Shown here piece after piece: positions 8,969-18,307 of a DNA stretch of 64,000 bases (the stretch's first letter is position 1; every line of letters begins with the position of its first letter). The translations under genes were made by a program, and so were the position numbers. Origin of the DNA: Chitiniphilus eburneus (GTDB lineage Bacteria; Pseudomonadota; Gammaproteobacteria; Burkholderiales; Chitinibacteraceae); the NCBI RefSeq assembly GCF_005048205.1, contig NZ_SUMF01000001.1, positions 310,001 to 374,000 of the forward strand. The letters run 5' to 3'. The notes below the pieces were generated by a model, which saw only the letters and a list, made by a program, of their open reading frames with translations, made no database searches and was not told the DNA's origin.

Positions 8969-9544
8969 ATGAAACGACACTGGTTCGCCATCGCCGCCCT
9001 GTTGCCTGTCCTGGTCGCCCCCGCGCAAGCGGCCGACTGCGACAGCTTCAGCGGCGTCGGCGACTGGGCAACCAGCGTCTGTACCCATTTCGGCAGGATC
9101 GCGAGTGAAGGAAGCTGGGACATGTACCTCACCGGGTATACCTGGCACGACCCGCACACCTGGACCGATGAGAAGCGGGCCGAACTGAATGCCAATGCCT
9201 GGGGCGGCGGATTCGGCAAGCACCTGACCGATGAGCAAGGCAACCAGGACATCCTGTACGGCATGGTCTTCGCCGATTCGCACGACCATCCCGAGCTGAT
9301 GCTCGGCTACGGCAAGCTCTGGCTGTGGCCATCCGCCAGCCAGTTGTCGGTCGGCGCGGGTTACACAGTGGGCCTCACATCGCGGAACGACATCATCGGC
9401 GGGTTACCGTTTCCCTTTATCCTGCCGCTGGTGGCGTTGCGCTATCGGCGTGTCTCGGTGATGGGTACCTTCATTCCGTCACTCAACAGCAGTCTCAACA
9501 GCGGCAACGTCGGCTTTCTGTTCGGCCGCTACGAATTCAAATAA
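8969..9544 (+). CDS. pagP: lipid A palmitoyltransferase PagP
   Basis: Outer-membrane beta-barrel enzyme that moves palmitate from phospholipid to lipid A, tightening the outer membrane. The 191-residue precursor has a signal peptide (MKRHWFAIAALLPVLVAPAQA) and the PagP core: the catalytic triad candidates His60 in GYTWHDPHTW, Asp103 and Ser104 in VFADSHDH, the NAWGGGFGKHLTDEQGNQD block, GAGYTVGLTSRNDI and a C-terminal barrel strand ending in aromatic-rich GFLFGRYEFK. It starts 13 bases after purH and ends 20 bases before purD, so it is embedded in a purine operon. Confidence 0.93.
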   Translation: MKRHWFAIAALLPVLVAPAQAADCDSFSGVGDWATSVCTHFGRIASEGSWDMYLTGYTWHDPHTWTDEKRAELNANAWGGGFGKHLTDEQGNQDILYGMVFADSHDHPELMLGYGKLWLWPSASQLSVGAGYTVGLTSRNDIIGGLPFPFILPLVALRYRRVSVMGTFIPSLNSSLNSGNVGFLFGRYEFK

Positions 9545-9564
9545 AGCGGGGGTTGGAAAAAAAC

Positions 9565-10839
9565 ATGAACATACTCGTCATCGGCGGCGGCGGCCGCGAG
9601 CATGCGCTGGCATGGAAGCTGGCTCACTCGCAACGCGTGTCGCGCGTCTTCGTCGCGCCCGGCAACGCTGGCACCGCGCTGGACGACCACCTGGTCAACG
9701 TCCCCATCACCGGCATTCCCGAACTGGTGGAATTCGCCGGCAAGGAGCAGATGGCGCTGACCGTGGTCGGCCCCGAGGCCCCGCTGTCGCAAGGCGTGGT
9801 CGATGCGTTCCGCGCCGCCGGACTGAAGATCTTCGGCCCCACCCAGGCCGCCGCGCAGCTCGAATCCAGCAAGGACTACGCCAAAGCGTTCATGCAGCGC
9901 CACGGCATTCCCACCGCCGCCTACGCCACCTTTGCCAAGGCACGCGACGCACATGCCTACGTGGATGCCCAGGGCGCACCCATCGTGATCAAGGCCGACG
10001 GCCTGGCCGCCGGCAAGGGGGTGGTGGTGGCGATGACGCTGGCGGAAGCGCACGACGCCATCGACGCCATGCTGTCCGGCAATCGCCTGGGCGATGCCGG
10101 CGCCCGCGTGGTGATCGAGGAGTTCCTCACCGGCGAAGAAGCCAGCTTCATTGTCATGGTCGATGGCAAGCACGTGCTGCCGATGGCCTCCAGCCAGGAT
10201 CATAAACGCCTGCTCGATGGTGACGAAGGCCCCAATACCGGCGGCATGGGCGCTTATTCGCCCGCACCGGTGGTATCGCCCGAAGTACACGCTCGCGCCA
10301 TGCGCGAGGTGATCCTGCCCACCGTAGCCGGCATGGCCAAGGATGGCATCGAATACACCGGCTTCCTCTACGCCGGCCTGATGGTCAGCGAAGACGGCAG
10401 CATCAAGGTGCTGGAATTCAACTGCCGTTTCGGCGATCCCGAAACCCAGCCGATCATGATGCGGCTCAAGAGCGACTTCGTGGCACTGATCGAAGCCGGC
10501 ATCGATGGCCGTCTGGATCAGGTCGAAGCCGAATGGGATCGCCGCGCCGCGCTGGGCGTGGTGCTGGCCGCCGCCAATTACCCCGAAACACCGAAGAAGG
10601 GTGACGTCATCACCGGCCTGCCCGGCACGCTGGAAGACGGCCATGTGTTCCACGCCGGCACCACGCTGGATGCTGAAGGCCGCCCCGTCACTGCCGGCGG
10701 CCGCGTACTGTGCGTGACCGCATTGGGCGAGAACTTCAAGATGGCCCAAAAGCGCGCCTACGAACTGGTCGAACAGATCCACTTCGACCGCATGCAGTAC
10801 CGCACTGATATCGGCTGGCGCGCCATCGCGCGCAAGTGA
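9565..10839 (+). CDS. purD: phosphoribosylamine-glycine ligase
   Basis: GARS catalyses ATP-dependent addition of glycine to phosphoribosylamine, the second step of purine synthesis. The 424-residue product starts MNILVIGGGGREHALAWKL, has the ATP-grasp core with IVIKADGLAAGKGVVVA, the DHKRLLDGDEGPNTGGMGAYSP signature, VLEFNCRFGDPETQP metal-binding residues and a C-terminal GRVLCVTALG domain. The start is fixed by the start of homology and a GGGGGTTGGAA site upstream. Last gene of purH-pagP-purD. Confidence 0.97.
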   Translation: MNILVIGGGGREHALAWKLAHSQRVSRVFVAPGNAGTALDDHLVNVPITGIPELVEFAGKEQMALTVVGPEAPLSQGVVDAFRAAGLKIFGPTQAAAQLESSKDYAKAFMQRHGIPTAAYATFAKARDAHAYVDAQGAPIVIKADGLAAGKGVVVAMTLAEAHDAIDAMLSGNRLGDAGARVVIEEFLTGEEASFIVMVDGKHVLPMASSQDHKRLLDGDEGPNTGGMGAYSPAPVVSPEVHARAMREVILPTVAGMAKDGIEYTGFLYAGLMVSEDGSIKVLEFNCRFGDPETQPIMMRLKSDFVALIEAGIDGRLDQVEAEWDRRAALGVVLAAANYPETPKKGDVITGLPGTLEDGHVFHAGTTLDAEGRPVTAGGRVLCVTALGENFKMAQKRAYELVEQIHFDRMQYRTDIGWRAIARK

Positions 10840-10875
10840 GGCGTGTGAGGAGTTGGGTGTGAGGAGTGAGGGGTA
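10836..10875 (+). repeat. GTGAGG-type short repeat
   Basis: Successive units of the form GTGAGGAGT(T/G) directly follow the purD stop. The same wording recurs at 48210-48243 and, inverted, at 48302-48335, so it belongs to a dispersed low-complexity repeat family. Confidence 0.6.
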
Positions 10876-11002
10876 GCTTCAAAAGCAGCCACGCAGCAGC
10901 GGTAGCGCTTGCTCCTCCCCCCAACTTTTCCTGCCAAAACAAAGCCCCCCGCCTTTTCGCGTTACAATCTTGGGTTTTCCGCCTCGCTCTGTCGCGCCCG
11001 CG

Positions 11003-12250
11003 ATGAATCTCGTTGTCCTTGGCATCAACCACGAAACCGCTCCCCTCGCCGTGCGCGAGCGGCTGGCGTTTTCCCAAGCCGAACTGGCCCCCGCGCTTTC
11101 GGCGCTGGCCGGCGCGCCGGGCGTGGCCGAGGCTGCCATCGTCTCCACCTGCAATCGCACCGAGCTGTACGTCAATGCGCATGAAGTGGACGCAGTGCTG
11201 GAGTGGTTCGCTGCCAGTCGCGGTCGCAATCCACTTGAGCTGGCGCCACATCTTTACCGGCTGATCGACGAAGACGCGGCGCGGCATGCCTTCCGTGTCG
11301 CGGCGGGCCTGGATTCGATGGTGCTCGGCGAAACCCAGATCCTGGGGCAGTTGAAAGACGCGGAGCGCGTGGCGCGCGAAGCCGGCAGCCTGGGCGTGCT
11401 GCTCAACGGCCTGTTCCAGCGTGCCTTCCAGGTAGCCAAGGAAGTACGCTCCGAGACCCGCATCGGCGCCGCGTCGGTGTCGATGGCAGCGGCAGCGGTC
11501 AAACTGGCCGAGCGCCTTTACCCGTCGGTCTCGGAATGCTCGGTGCTCTTCATCGGCGCCGGCGAAATGATCGAACTGTGCGCGGCGCATTTCTGTGCGC
11601 AGCATCCCCGCGGCATGGCCGTGGCCAACCGCACACTGGAACGTGGCGCGCGGCTGGCCGAGCAATATGGCGGCAGCGCCATGCTGCTGTCCGACCTGTC
11701 GGAGCGCATTGCCGAGTTCGACATCGTCGTCTCCTGTACGGCCGCGCCCTTGGCCATCGTCGGCAAGGGCACAGTGGAACGGGCGCTCAAGCGGCGCAGG
11801 CATCGTCCCATGTTCATCGTCGATCTGGCCGTGCCGCGCGACGTGGAACCGGAAGTGGCCGACCTGCCGGACGCCTACCTCTACACCGTGGACGATCTGG
11901 CCGAAGTGGTGCGCAACGGCCATGCCGCCCGCCAGAGCGAAGCCGAGGCCGCCGGGCTGATCATCGAAGCCGGCGTGCACGAATTCCGCCAGTGGCTGGC
12001 GGGACGCGCACTGGTACCCACCATCCGCGAATTGAAGGATCATGCCGACCGCATCGCGCGCAACGAGCTTGCGCGCGCGCGCAAGCGGCTGGCGGCGGGC
12101 GATGACGCAAACGACGTGCTGGAGCGATTGAGCGAGCAACTGGCCGCCAAGCTGCTGCATGCGCCGCTGGCCACACTGAATGCCGCCGCCCCAGAGGAAC
12201 AGGAAAGCCTGTTGCGCACCACCCGGCGTATCTTCCGGCTCCACGACTAG
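11003..12250 (+). CDS. hemA: glutamyl-tRNA reductase
   Basis: NADPH-dependent reduction of Glu-tRNA(Glu) to glutamate-1-semialdehyde, the first committed step of C5-pathway haem synthesis. The 415-residue product has the catalytic Cys50 in [12 protein letters not shown], the [17 protein letters not shown] motif, the Rossmann segment [28 protein letters not shown] and a C-terminal dimerisation helix. The ATG at 11003 matches the family start ([15 protein letters not shown]); an upstream TTG at 10970 overlaps a TACAAT -10-like box (10963-10968) and is rejected. prfA follows, a frequent hemA-prfA pairing. Confidence 0.96.
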   Translation: MNLVVLGINHETAPLAVRERLAFSQAELAPALSALAGAPGVAEAAIVSTCNRTELYVNAHEVDAVLEWFAASRGRNPLELAPHLYRLIDEDAARHAFRVAAGLDSMVLGETQILGQLKDAERVAREAGSLGVLLNGLFQRAFQVAKEVRSETRIGAASVSMAAAAVKLAERLYPSVSECSVLFIGAGEMIELCAAHFCAQHPRGMAVANRTLERGARLAEQYGGSAMLLSDLSERIAEFDIVVSCTAAPLAIVGKGTVERALKRRRHRPMFIVDLAVPRDVEPEVADLPDAYLYTVDDLAEVVRNGHAARQSEAEAAGLIIEAGVHEFRQWLAGRALVPTIRELKDHADRIARNELARARKRLAAGDDANDVLERLSEQLAAKLLHAPLATLNAAAPEEQESLLRTTRRIFRLHD

Positions 12251-12320
12251 GCACCACCCGGCCCCCACCCGACACTCACCACAGCCCGCAGCGGATGTGG
12301 ATCACGGATCACACCACAGC

Positions 12321-13397
12321 ATGAAACCATCGATCGTTCAGAAACTGGCCCAGCTTGCCGACCGCCTGGAGGAAGTGGGCGCCCTGCTCGCCGCCGAAGG
12401 TGCCACGCGCGACATGGATCAGTACCGCAAGCTCACCCGCGAGCATGCCGAACTGGAGCCAGTGGTCGCGCTCTACCACCGCTTCGAACAGACCCAGGCC
12501 GACCTCGCCACCGCCCAGGAGCTGCTGGACGACCCGGACATGAAGGATATGGCGCAGGAAGAAATCGAAAGCGCCAACGCCACACTGGCCGAACTGGAAC
12601 TCGATCTGCAAAAGGCGCTGCTGCCGCGCGATCCCAATGACGAGCGCAACATCTTCCTGGAAATCCGCGCCGGCACCGGCGGGGACGAATCCACGCTGTT
12701 CGCCGCCGACCTGTTCCGCATGTACAGCCGCTTCGCCGAGCGCAACCGCTGGCAGGTGGAGATCGTCTCCGCCAGCGAATCGGATCTGAACGGCTACAAG
12801 GAAGTGATCGCACGCATCGCCGGCTACGGCGCGTACTCGCGGCTGAAGTTCGAATCGGGCGGCCACCGCGTGCAGCGCGTGCCAGCCACCGAAACCCAGG
12901 GCCGCATCCATACCAGCGCCTGCACCGTAGCCGTATTGCCCGAAGCAGATGAGCTGGAGGAAGTGAACATCAACCCGGCCGAGATCCGCATCGATACCTT
13001 CCGCGCCAGTGGCGCCGGCGGCCAGCACATCAACAAGACCGACTCCGCCGTGCGCATCACCCACCTGCCCACCGGCATCGTCGTCGAGTGCCAGGACGAC
13101 CGCAGCCAGCACAAGAACAAGGCCCGCGCGATGGCAGTGCTGGCGGCGCGCATCAACGACAAACAGCGCTCCGAAATCCAGGCCCGCGAAGCCGCCACCC
13201 GCAAGAGCCTGATCGGCTCGGGCGATCGCTCCGAGCGCATTCGCACCTATAACTTCCCGCAGGGACGGATGACCGACCACCGCATCAACCTCACCCTGTA
13301 CAAGCTCGACGCCATCATGGACGGCGACCTGGAAGAACTGACCCAGGCGCTGATCAATGAGCACCAAGCGGAGTTGCTGGCGCAACTGGCGGAATAA
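12321..13397 (+). CDS. prfA: peptide chain release factor 1
   Basis: RF1 recognises UAA and UAG and triggers peptidyl-tRNA hydrolysis on the ribosome. The 358-residue product has the anticodon-mimic tripeptide Pro-Ala-Thr at 188-190 ([12 protein letters not shown]) and the catalytic GGQ at 233-235 ([16 protein letters not shown]). Length equals the usual RF1 (about 360). The chosen start gives [18 protein letters not shown], the family N terminus. It follows hemA by 70 bases and is probably co-transcribed. PrmC, the GGQ methylase often next to prfA, is absent here. Confidence 0.97.
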   Translation: MKPSIVQKLAQLADRLEEVGALLAAEGATRDMDQYRKLTREHAELEPVVALYHRFEQTQADLATAQELLDDPDMKDMAQEEIESANATLAELELDLQKALLPRDPNDERNIFLEIRAGTGGDESTLFAADLFRMYSRFAERNRWQVEIVSASESDLNGYKEVIARIAGYGAYSRLKFESGGHRVQRVPATETQGRIHTSACTVAVLPEADELEEVNINPAEIRIDTFRASGAGGQHINKTDSAVRITHLPTGIVVECQDDRSQHKNKARAMAVLAARINDKQRSEIQAREAATRKSLIGSGDRSERIRTYNFPQGRMTDHRINLTLYKLDAIMDGDLEELTQALINEHQAELLAQLAE

Positions 13398-13657
13398 AGC
13401 GCCACTGGTGAAGCCGTTCCAGTAGCGGGATGCGTGCCTTGCGCTGTCCCACACTTGCACCCGCCCCGGTTTTTGCTCGCCACGCCAGGTGTGTCGAGCA
13501 TCCGCAGCCCCCTTCCATACCCATGGGACCGAAGCGCCTACCGGTGGGTAGGTAGGGCTACCCGTATGCCACCTGGGACGAGCAGGACACCGCGCCAACC
13601 GCCGCCTTAGGATGTGCTCCCTCGCCCACGCGGCATGCCGCGGCCACGGGATATGCC

Positions 13658-15412
13658 ATGAACGCGCTTTCCACCGACCAGAAATTCAAAGCTGGCTCGC
13701 TGCTCATCCTGACCATTGCCTGCATCCTGGCCGGGGAACTGGTCTGGTCCAACGCGCGCGACTACCTGCGCAATCTGGACAATCTCACCAACCTGAGGCT
13801 TTATCACGCGGCCCTGCACGCGGCCAACCAGCTCTCGGCCGAGCGCGGCCCGAGCAACAGCCTGATGGGCATGTCCCCCGGCAACAACACCGAAGCGCAG
13901 ATTCTCCAGCTCGCAACGGCGCGCGCCGCCAGTGATAACGCGCTGATGGCGCTGGGCCAACTGGCGGCGCAACATCGTCCACTCCCTTTTCTGCCGCAAC
14001 ACCAACTGGTGGATATCCATCAACTGCTGCGGGATGCGCGAAGCCGGGTGGATCGGCTAGCCGCGCTCCCGCTCACCGAGCGCTCCGGCGAGCACATCGA
14101 TCAGGCCATCAACGGCATGTTTCGAGTCGTGGACCAAATCAACCTGGTCGTCACCGTTATCGGGAATCACGCAGCCAAGGCCGACCGGAGCCTGTCCGAC
14201 GCCATCCTCATGGCGCAGGTGGTCGGCAACATGCGCGAATACGCGGGCCGCGTCGGCTCCCTGCTCATGGTGCCGCTGATCCAGCAACGCCCGCTCGCCC
14301 TGGACCGACGCCGCAACATTGCCAACCTGCTCGGTCGGCTGGACGAAATGAACGAGCAGCTCAACCACCAGATCGGCGATTACTGGGACCGCCCCGGCAT
14401 GCATGAAGCGCGCGAACAGGTGACGCAACAGTATTTCGGCACCGGCAGCACCGTGATCCAGACCGTACTGAGCAACCGGAACAACGGACGCTATGCCGAT
14501 ACCGCCGCCAGTTTCACCGAGCGATACGTACCGACCATGCGCGCCATCGAGCAACTGCGTGATCGCATCGTCGATAGTGGCACCAACCAGGCTATCGCCG
14601 ATCTGAAAACCGCCCGAAAGGGCATGCTGCTTGCCGCCGTCCTGGCCTGTGGTATTGCCGCTGTCGTCGGCACTTTACTTCACCTTGCGCGCCATCGATT
14701 GCTATCACCGCTCCTGCGCGCACGGCAGGAGATCATCGCCCTGGCCAATGGCAATTACGAAACGCTCCAGCGCCCACCTAGCGGCCAGGAGGCCCGTAAG
14801 CTGTTCGACGCCATCGATGTCCTGCGCACCCACCAGCAACAGCGTGACCTGCTGGAAAAACGCCTGACCCTGCTGACCCGCCAGTTCAAGCAACAGGCCG
14901 CGACCGATCCGCTCACCGGTGTGAGTAATCGGCGCGCGCTGGACGAAATGGGCGAACACCTGCTGCTCAACGCAATGCCGGATGGCTGGCAGGTCGGCCT
15001 GCCGCTGCTCGACATCGACCACTTCAAGCTGGTGAATGACCTGCACGGCCACCCGGCCGGCGACGAAGTGTTGCGCGGCGTGGCGCAACGGGTGCGCAGT
15101 GCATGCCGCAGCGAAGACAACGTGGGGCGCTTCGGTGGCGAAGAGTTCACCGTCCTGGTGGCACGCACCGACACCAACGCCGCACGCCTGCTGGCCGAAA
15201 AGCTGCGACAACTGATCGCCGACACGCCCATCGTCCTGGCCGATGGCAAGGCATTGTTCGTGACTGCCAGCTTCGGCGTCGCGCTGAGCAACGCCGATAG
15301 CAACTGGGCCGACCTGATCACGGCGGCCGACCAGGCGCTGTATGCCGCCAAGCGCAACGGACGAAACCGGGTGGAGTGCGCTCCCGAAGCGGACCCGGAA
15401 CGCAGCGCGTGA
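13658..15412 (+). CDS. membrane diguanylate cyclase (GGEEF)
   Basis: Makes cyclic-di-GMP from two GTP. The 584-residue protein has a first membrane helix at about 12-28, a periplasmic region of about 290 residues rich in helices, a second membrane helix at about 323-345, a HAMP-like linker and a GGDEF domain from about 408. The active site reads GGEEF at 493-497 (functional variant), with Asp452/454 in LLDIDHFKLVND. The RxxD inhibitory site is present as RSED at 484-487, five residues before the GGEEF, so product inhibition is expected. The periplasmic sensor matches no family I recognise; it resembles a nitrate/NIT-type helical sensor. It stands alone between prfA and the asparaginase gene. 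Confidence 0.9.
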   Translation: MNALSTDQKFKAGSLLILTIACILAGELVWSNARDYLRNLDNLTNLRLYHAALHAANQLSAERGPSNSLMGMSPGNNTEAQILQLATARAASDNALMALGQLAAQHRPLPFLPQHQLVDIHQLLRDARSRVDRLAALPLTERSGEHIDQAINGMFRVVDQINLVVTVIGNHAAKADRSLSDAILMAQVVGNMREYAGRVGSLLMVPLIQQRPLALDRRRNIANLLGRLDEMNEQLNHQIGDYWDRPGMHEAREQVTQQYFGTGSTVIQTVLSNRNNGRYADTAASFTERYVPTMRAIEQLRDRIVDSGTNQAIADLKTARKGMLLAAVLACGIAAVVGTLLHLARHRLLSPLLRARQEIIALANGNYETLQRPPSGQEARKLFDAIDVLRTHQQQRDLLEKRLTLLTRQFKQQAATDPLTGVSNRRALDEMGEHLLLNAMPDGWQVGLPLLDIDHFKLVNDLHGHPAGDEVLRGVAQRVRSACRSEDNVGRFGGEEFTVLVARTDTNAARLLAEKLRQLIADTPIVLADGKALFVTASFGVALSNADSNWADLITAADQALYAAKRNGRNRVECAPEADPERSA

Positions 15413-15733
15413 CGGACCAGCCCCGGCGGGGCTGCCTTTGGTTCGAGCAGCGGTCAGCCATGCCGTGCACCGCCACCACCGATTGGTCTTCGCCGGGAGA
15501 AATCGCGGCCAATTGCCAAGGGTGTTGGCTGCAAGTCGCCTAGTGGCGATGTTTCTTTGCGCCACACTGTTTCCAGGCTGCCGGTGGCATAAATAATTTC
15601 CCTATTCGGATTTCTGGCAATACCCGTGTCATACAGGGCACGCGCATGATCGCTCCAGGCCGCCACACGCGGTCCACCAGATCGAGCAGGCCCGACGTGC
15701 TACCGCGCGCGATGGCCTCCACAGGAGAACAGC
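15413..15733. other. intergenic region with a hairpin after the cyclase gene
   Basis: About 320 bases with no gene. CAGCCCC-GG-CGGGGCTG at 15418-15434 is a strong stem followed by CCTTTGG, a weak terminator candidate for the cyclase gene. The remainder shows no recognised operator or repeat. Confidence 0.45.
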
Positions 15734-16801
15734 ATGCACCTTGCACAACTTGCCCGGCGCGGCTTTGCCGCTGCCGTACTGTGTGGCGCCGGTTTCGCCT
15801 TCGCGGCCGACCTGCCCAATGTCACCATCCTGGCCACCGGCGGCACCATCGCGGGGACCGGCGCCACCAGCACCACCACAGTGGGCTATACCGCCGCCAA
15901 GATCGGCGTGGAAAAACTGATCGAAGCCGTGCCCGAACTGAAGACCATCGCCAACGTCAAGGGCGAGCAGGTGTTCCAGATCGCCAGCGAGAACATGACC
16001 AACGATTACTGGCTGACGCTGGCCAAGCGGGTGAACACCTTGCTCAGGCAATCGGATGTGGACGGCATTGTCATCACCCACGGCACCGACACCATCGAGG
16101 AAACGGCGTACTTCCTCAATCTGGTGGTCAAGAGCGACAAGCCGGTGGTGATCGTCGGCGCGATGCGCCCGGCCACGGCCATCAGCGCGGATGGCCCGAT
16201 CAATCTGTTCAACGCCGTGGGCGTGGCCGGCAGCAAAGACGCAAAGGGTCGCGGCGTGCTGGTAGCGCTGAACGACGAAATCCAGGGTGCGCGCGAAGTG
16301 ACCAAGACCAGCACCATGCTGGCCAACACCTTCCGTGCGCCGGAACTGGGCAACCTGGGCTACGTGGTACGCGGCCAGCCGATGTTCTACCGCGCCAGTA
16401 CGCGCAAACACACCACCGCGACCGAGTTCGACATCTCGAGGCTGGACAAGCTGCCGGAAGTGGACATCGTCTACGGCTACGCCAACGCCAAGCGCCTGCC
16501 GGTGGATGCCTTCGTCGCCGCTGGCGATGCCGGCCTGGTCCACGCCGGCACCGGCAATGGCAGCCTGGCCAACCCAGTGAAAGAGGCGCTGAAGGAAGCA
16601 CGCGCCAAGGGCGTGGTGATCGTGCGCAGCTCGCGCACCGGCAGCGGCATTACCGCGCGCAACGGCGAGGCCAACGACGATGAGCTGGATTTCGTCGCAG
16701 CCGACAACCTGAACCCGCAAAAGGCCCGCATCCTGCTGATGCTGGCACTGACCAGAACCCACGACACGGGGGAAATCCAGCGGATGTTCCAGACCTACTG
16801 A
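15734..16801 (+). CDS. ansB: periplasmic type II L-asparaginase
   Basis: Hydrolyses L-asparagine (often also glutamine) to aspartate and ammonia in the periplasm. The 355-residue precursor has a signal peptide of about 24 residues (AVLCGAGFAFA-ADLP). The two catalytic triads are visible: Thr38 in LATGGTIAG, and Thr119-Asp120 in ITHGTDTIEETAYF with the Lys in VTKTSTM. Length and the LPNVTILATGGT mature start agree with E. coli AnsB, the high-affinity class. GGAGAA precedes the ATG. Monocistronic; no FNR or CRP site was identified by eye. Confidence 0.93.
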   Translation: MHLAQLARRGFAAAVLCGAGFAFAADLPNVTILATGGTIAGTGATSTTTVGYTAAKIGVEKLIEAVPELKTIANVKGEQVFQIASENMTNDYWLTLAKRVNTLLRQSDVDGIVITHGTDTIEETAYFLNLVVKSDKPVVIVGAMRPATAISADGPINLFNAVGVAGSKDAKGRGVLVALNDEIQGAREVTKTSTMLANTFRAPELGNLGYVVRGQPMFYRASTRKHTTATEFDISRLDKLPEVDIVYGYANAKRLPVDAFVAAGDAGLVHAGTGNGSLANPVKEALKEARAKGVVIVRSSRTGSGITARNGEANDDELDFVAADNLNPQKARILLMLALTRTHDTGEIQRMFQTY

Positions 16802-16918
16802 TCGCCCGCGCCGGCCCTGCCGTGCGACCCAAACATTTCCGATTGTGAAATCGTCCGCCCGACTTGCCACGAATCGCTAGCTACACTTGAAACCGGTTTA
16901 TTCTTCACAGGAGGCGAC

Positions 16919-17263
16919 ATGAAATCGATCAAGGCAATCGCGGGCATCCTCGCGCTGGTTTCCGGCGTGGCGATGGCGGCTTATGTCGGGCCGGACCATG
17001 CGGCAAAGGTGACGACCGCCGCCGATGCCGCCAAGGCAGCGGACGATACCCCGGTGGTGCTCGAAGGCAATATCGTGCGCAAGCTGGACAAGGACCACTA
17101 TGAGTTCCGCGACGCCAGCGGCACCATCAAGGTGGATATCGACCACGACAAATGGCCGGCGCAGGATGTGGATGCCAAGACCCGCGTGCGGCTGACCGGC
17201 GAAGTGGACAAAGGGCTGATCAGCACCGAAGTCGATGTGAAGCAGATCGAAATCCTGCCGTGA
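16919..17263 (+). CDS. YgiW/YdeI-family BOF-domain periplasmic protein
   Basis: A 114-residue secreted protein: signal peptide 1-20 (GILALVSGVAMA-AYVG), then an OB-fold of the bacterial BOF family (VVLEGNIVRKLDKDHYEFRDASGTIKVDI, followed by VRLTGEVDKG and EVDVKQIEIL). Family members are stress-tolerance proteins of the periplasm (YgiW, YdeI, VisP), with proposed small-ligand binding; the exact role here is unknown. A strong AGGAGG ribosome site precedes the ATG. It faces the LysR gene and ends at a shared terminator. Confidence 0.88.
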   Translation: MKSIKAIAGILALVSGVAMAAYVGPDHAAKVTTAADAAKAADDTPVVLEGNIVRKLDKDHYEFRDASGTIKVDIDHDKWPAQDVDAKTRVRLTGEVDKGLISTEVDVKQIEILP

Positions 17264-17285
17264 GCCCGCCGGCCACGTCCATCAC

Positions 17286-17312
17286 AGAACCCGCCGGTCC
17301 GGCGGGTTCTTT
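17286..17312. terminator. bidirectional terminator between the BOF and LysR genes
   Basis: AGAACCCGCC-GGTCC-GGCGGGTTCT is a ten-base-pair stem followed by TTC; it lies between two convergent genes and touches the LysR stop codon. Confidence 0.75.
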
Positions 17313-18214
17313 CATTGCAGCGCAGCGGCCTTGTCCAGGCAGAAGTCCCAGAAGGCGCGTACCCGTGGAGACAACAACCGCCCGCCGCTGCGCACCAGGA
17401 ACAGCGGCGCCGCCTCACCCCGCCAGTCCGGCAGCGCCGCCACCAGCCGGCCCGTGGCCAGATCGCGCGCCACATCCAACCGGGATTTATACGCCACGCC
17501 GCAACCGCGCCGCGCCCAGTCGCTGACCACTGCGCCATCCGCCGCATAGCGGCTGGGGCGCAGCGACAACGCCACGACATCGTCGCCCCGCTGAAAGCGC
17601 CAGCTCACGTGCACCGCATCGCGCAGCGCGAACGCCAGACAGGCATGGCCCGCCAGTTGCTGTGGCGTCTGCGGCAGGCCGTGCCGTGCCCAGTAATCGG
17701 GGCTGGCAACCGCTACCCGGCAATTGCCAGCCACCAGCGGCACCGCGATCAGGCCAGCCTCGCGCATTGGGCCATAGCGCAGCGCGATATCCAGCGATTC
17801 CGCCACCAGATCGTCCACCCGGTCACTCAGCGTCAGCATCGGCACCACGGCTGGGTGACCTGCAACGAACTCCTCCACCCAGTCGAGCACGAACTGCCGC
17901 CCGAAATCAGATGGCATCGACAACCGCAATGGACCGGACAACTCACCACGCTGCCCCGCCAGCTCATCCAGTCCGCTGGTCAGCGCATCCTGCGCCGCCT
18001 GCGCGCTGCGGTACCAGATCTCACCCTCGGGCGTGAGCGTCAGGCGCCGCGTGCTGCGCTGGAACAAGCGCGCGCCCAATTGCGTTTCCAGGCGCTTGAG
18101 CGCCAGCGACAACGCTGCCGGTGTCTGGCCCAGGTCACGCGCGGCGGCCGACAGCGAGCTGCGCTCGACGATGCGCAGGAACCATTGCCAATCGGCAAAG
18201 CCCGGACCAATCAT
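17312..18214 (-). CDS. LysR-family transcriptional regulator
   Basis: 300 residues with the LysR plan: N-terminal winged helix (FLRIVERSSLSAAARDLGQTPAALSLALKRLE at about 12-43) and a C-terminal periplasmic-binding-like effector domain (GPLRLSMPSDFGRQFVLDWV, then the RYGPMREAGLIAVPL segment). It is divergent from the flavin oxidoreductase gene across a 93-base AT-rich gap, the usual LysR target arrangement, so control of that pair is inferred. Effector unknown; electrophiles or enones that feed old-yellow-enzyme reductases are a reasonable guess. Confidence 0.92.
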   Translation of the reverse strand: MIGPGFADWQWFLRIVERSSLSAAARDLGQTPAALSLALKRLETQLGARLFQRSTRRLTLTPEGEIWYRSAQAAQDALTSGLDELAGQRGELSGPLRLSMPSDFGRQFVLDWVEEFVAGHPAVVPMLTLSDRVDDLVAESLDIALRYGPMREAGLIAVPLVAGNCRVAVASPDYWARHGLPQTPQQLAGHACLAFALRDAVHVSWRFQRGDDVVALSLRPSRYAADGAVVSDWARRGCGVAYKSRLDVARDLATGRLVAALPDWRGEAAPLFLVRSGGRLLSPRVRAFWDFCLDKAAALQ

Positions 18215-18307
18215 TAATTTTTCCTTGAAAATGTTTTATCGATTATTGGCTTTTTCTTAATGAAATGGCACGGCAAGATGCGTCCATCCCCACTCAGGAC
18301 TTTCCTC
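18215..18307. promoter_or_regulatory. divergent control region, LysR / flavin oxidoreductase
   Basis: An AT-rich gap between divergent genes in a GC-rich genome. It contains runs such as TTAATTTTTCCTTGAAAA and GATTATTGG. Several T-N11-A spacings of the LysR type can be drawn, but none stands out enough to name the operator. Confidence 0.4.
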
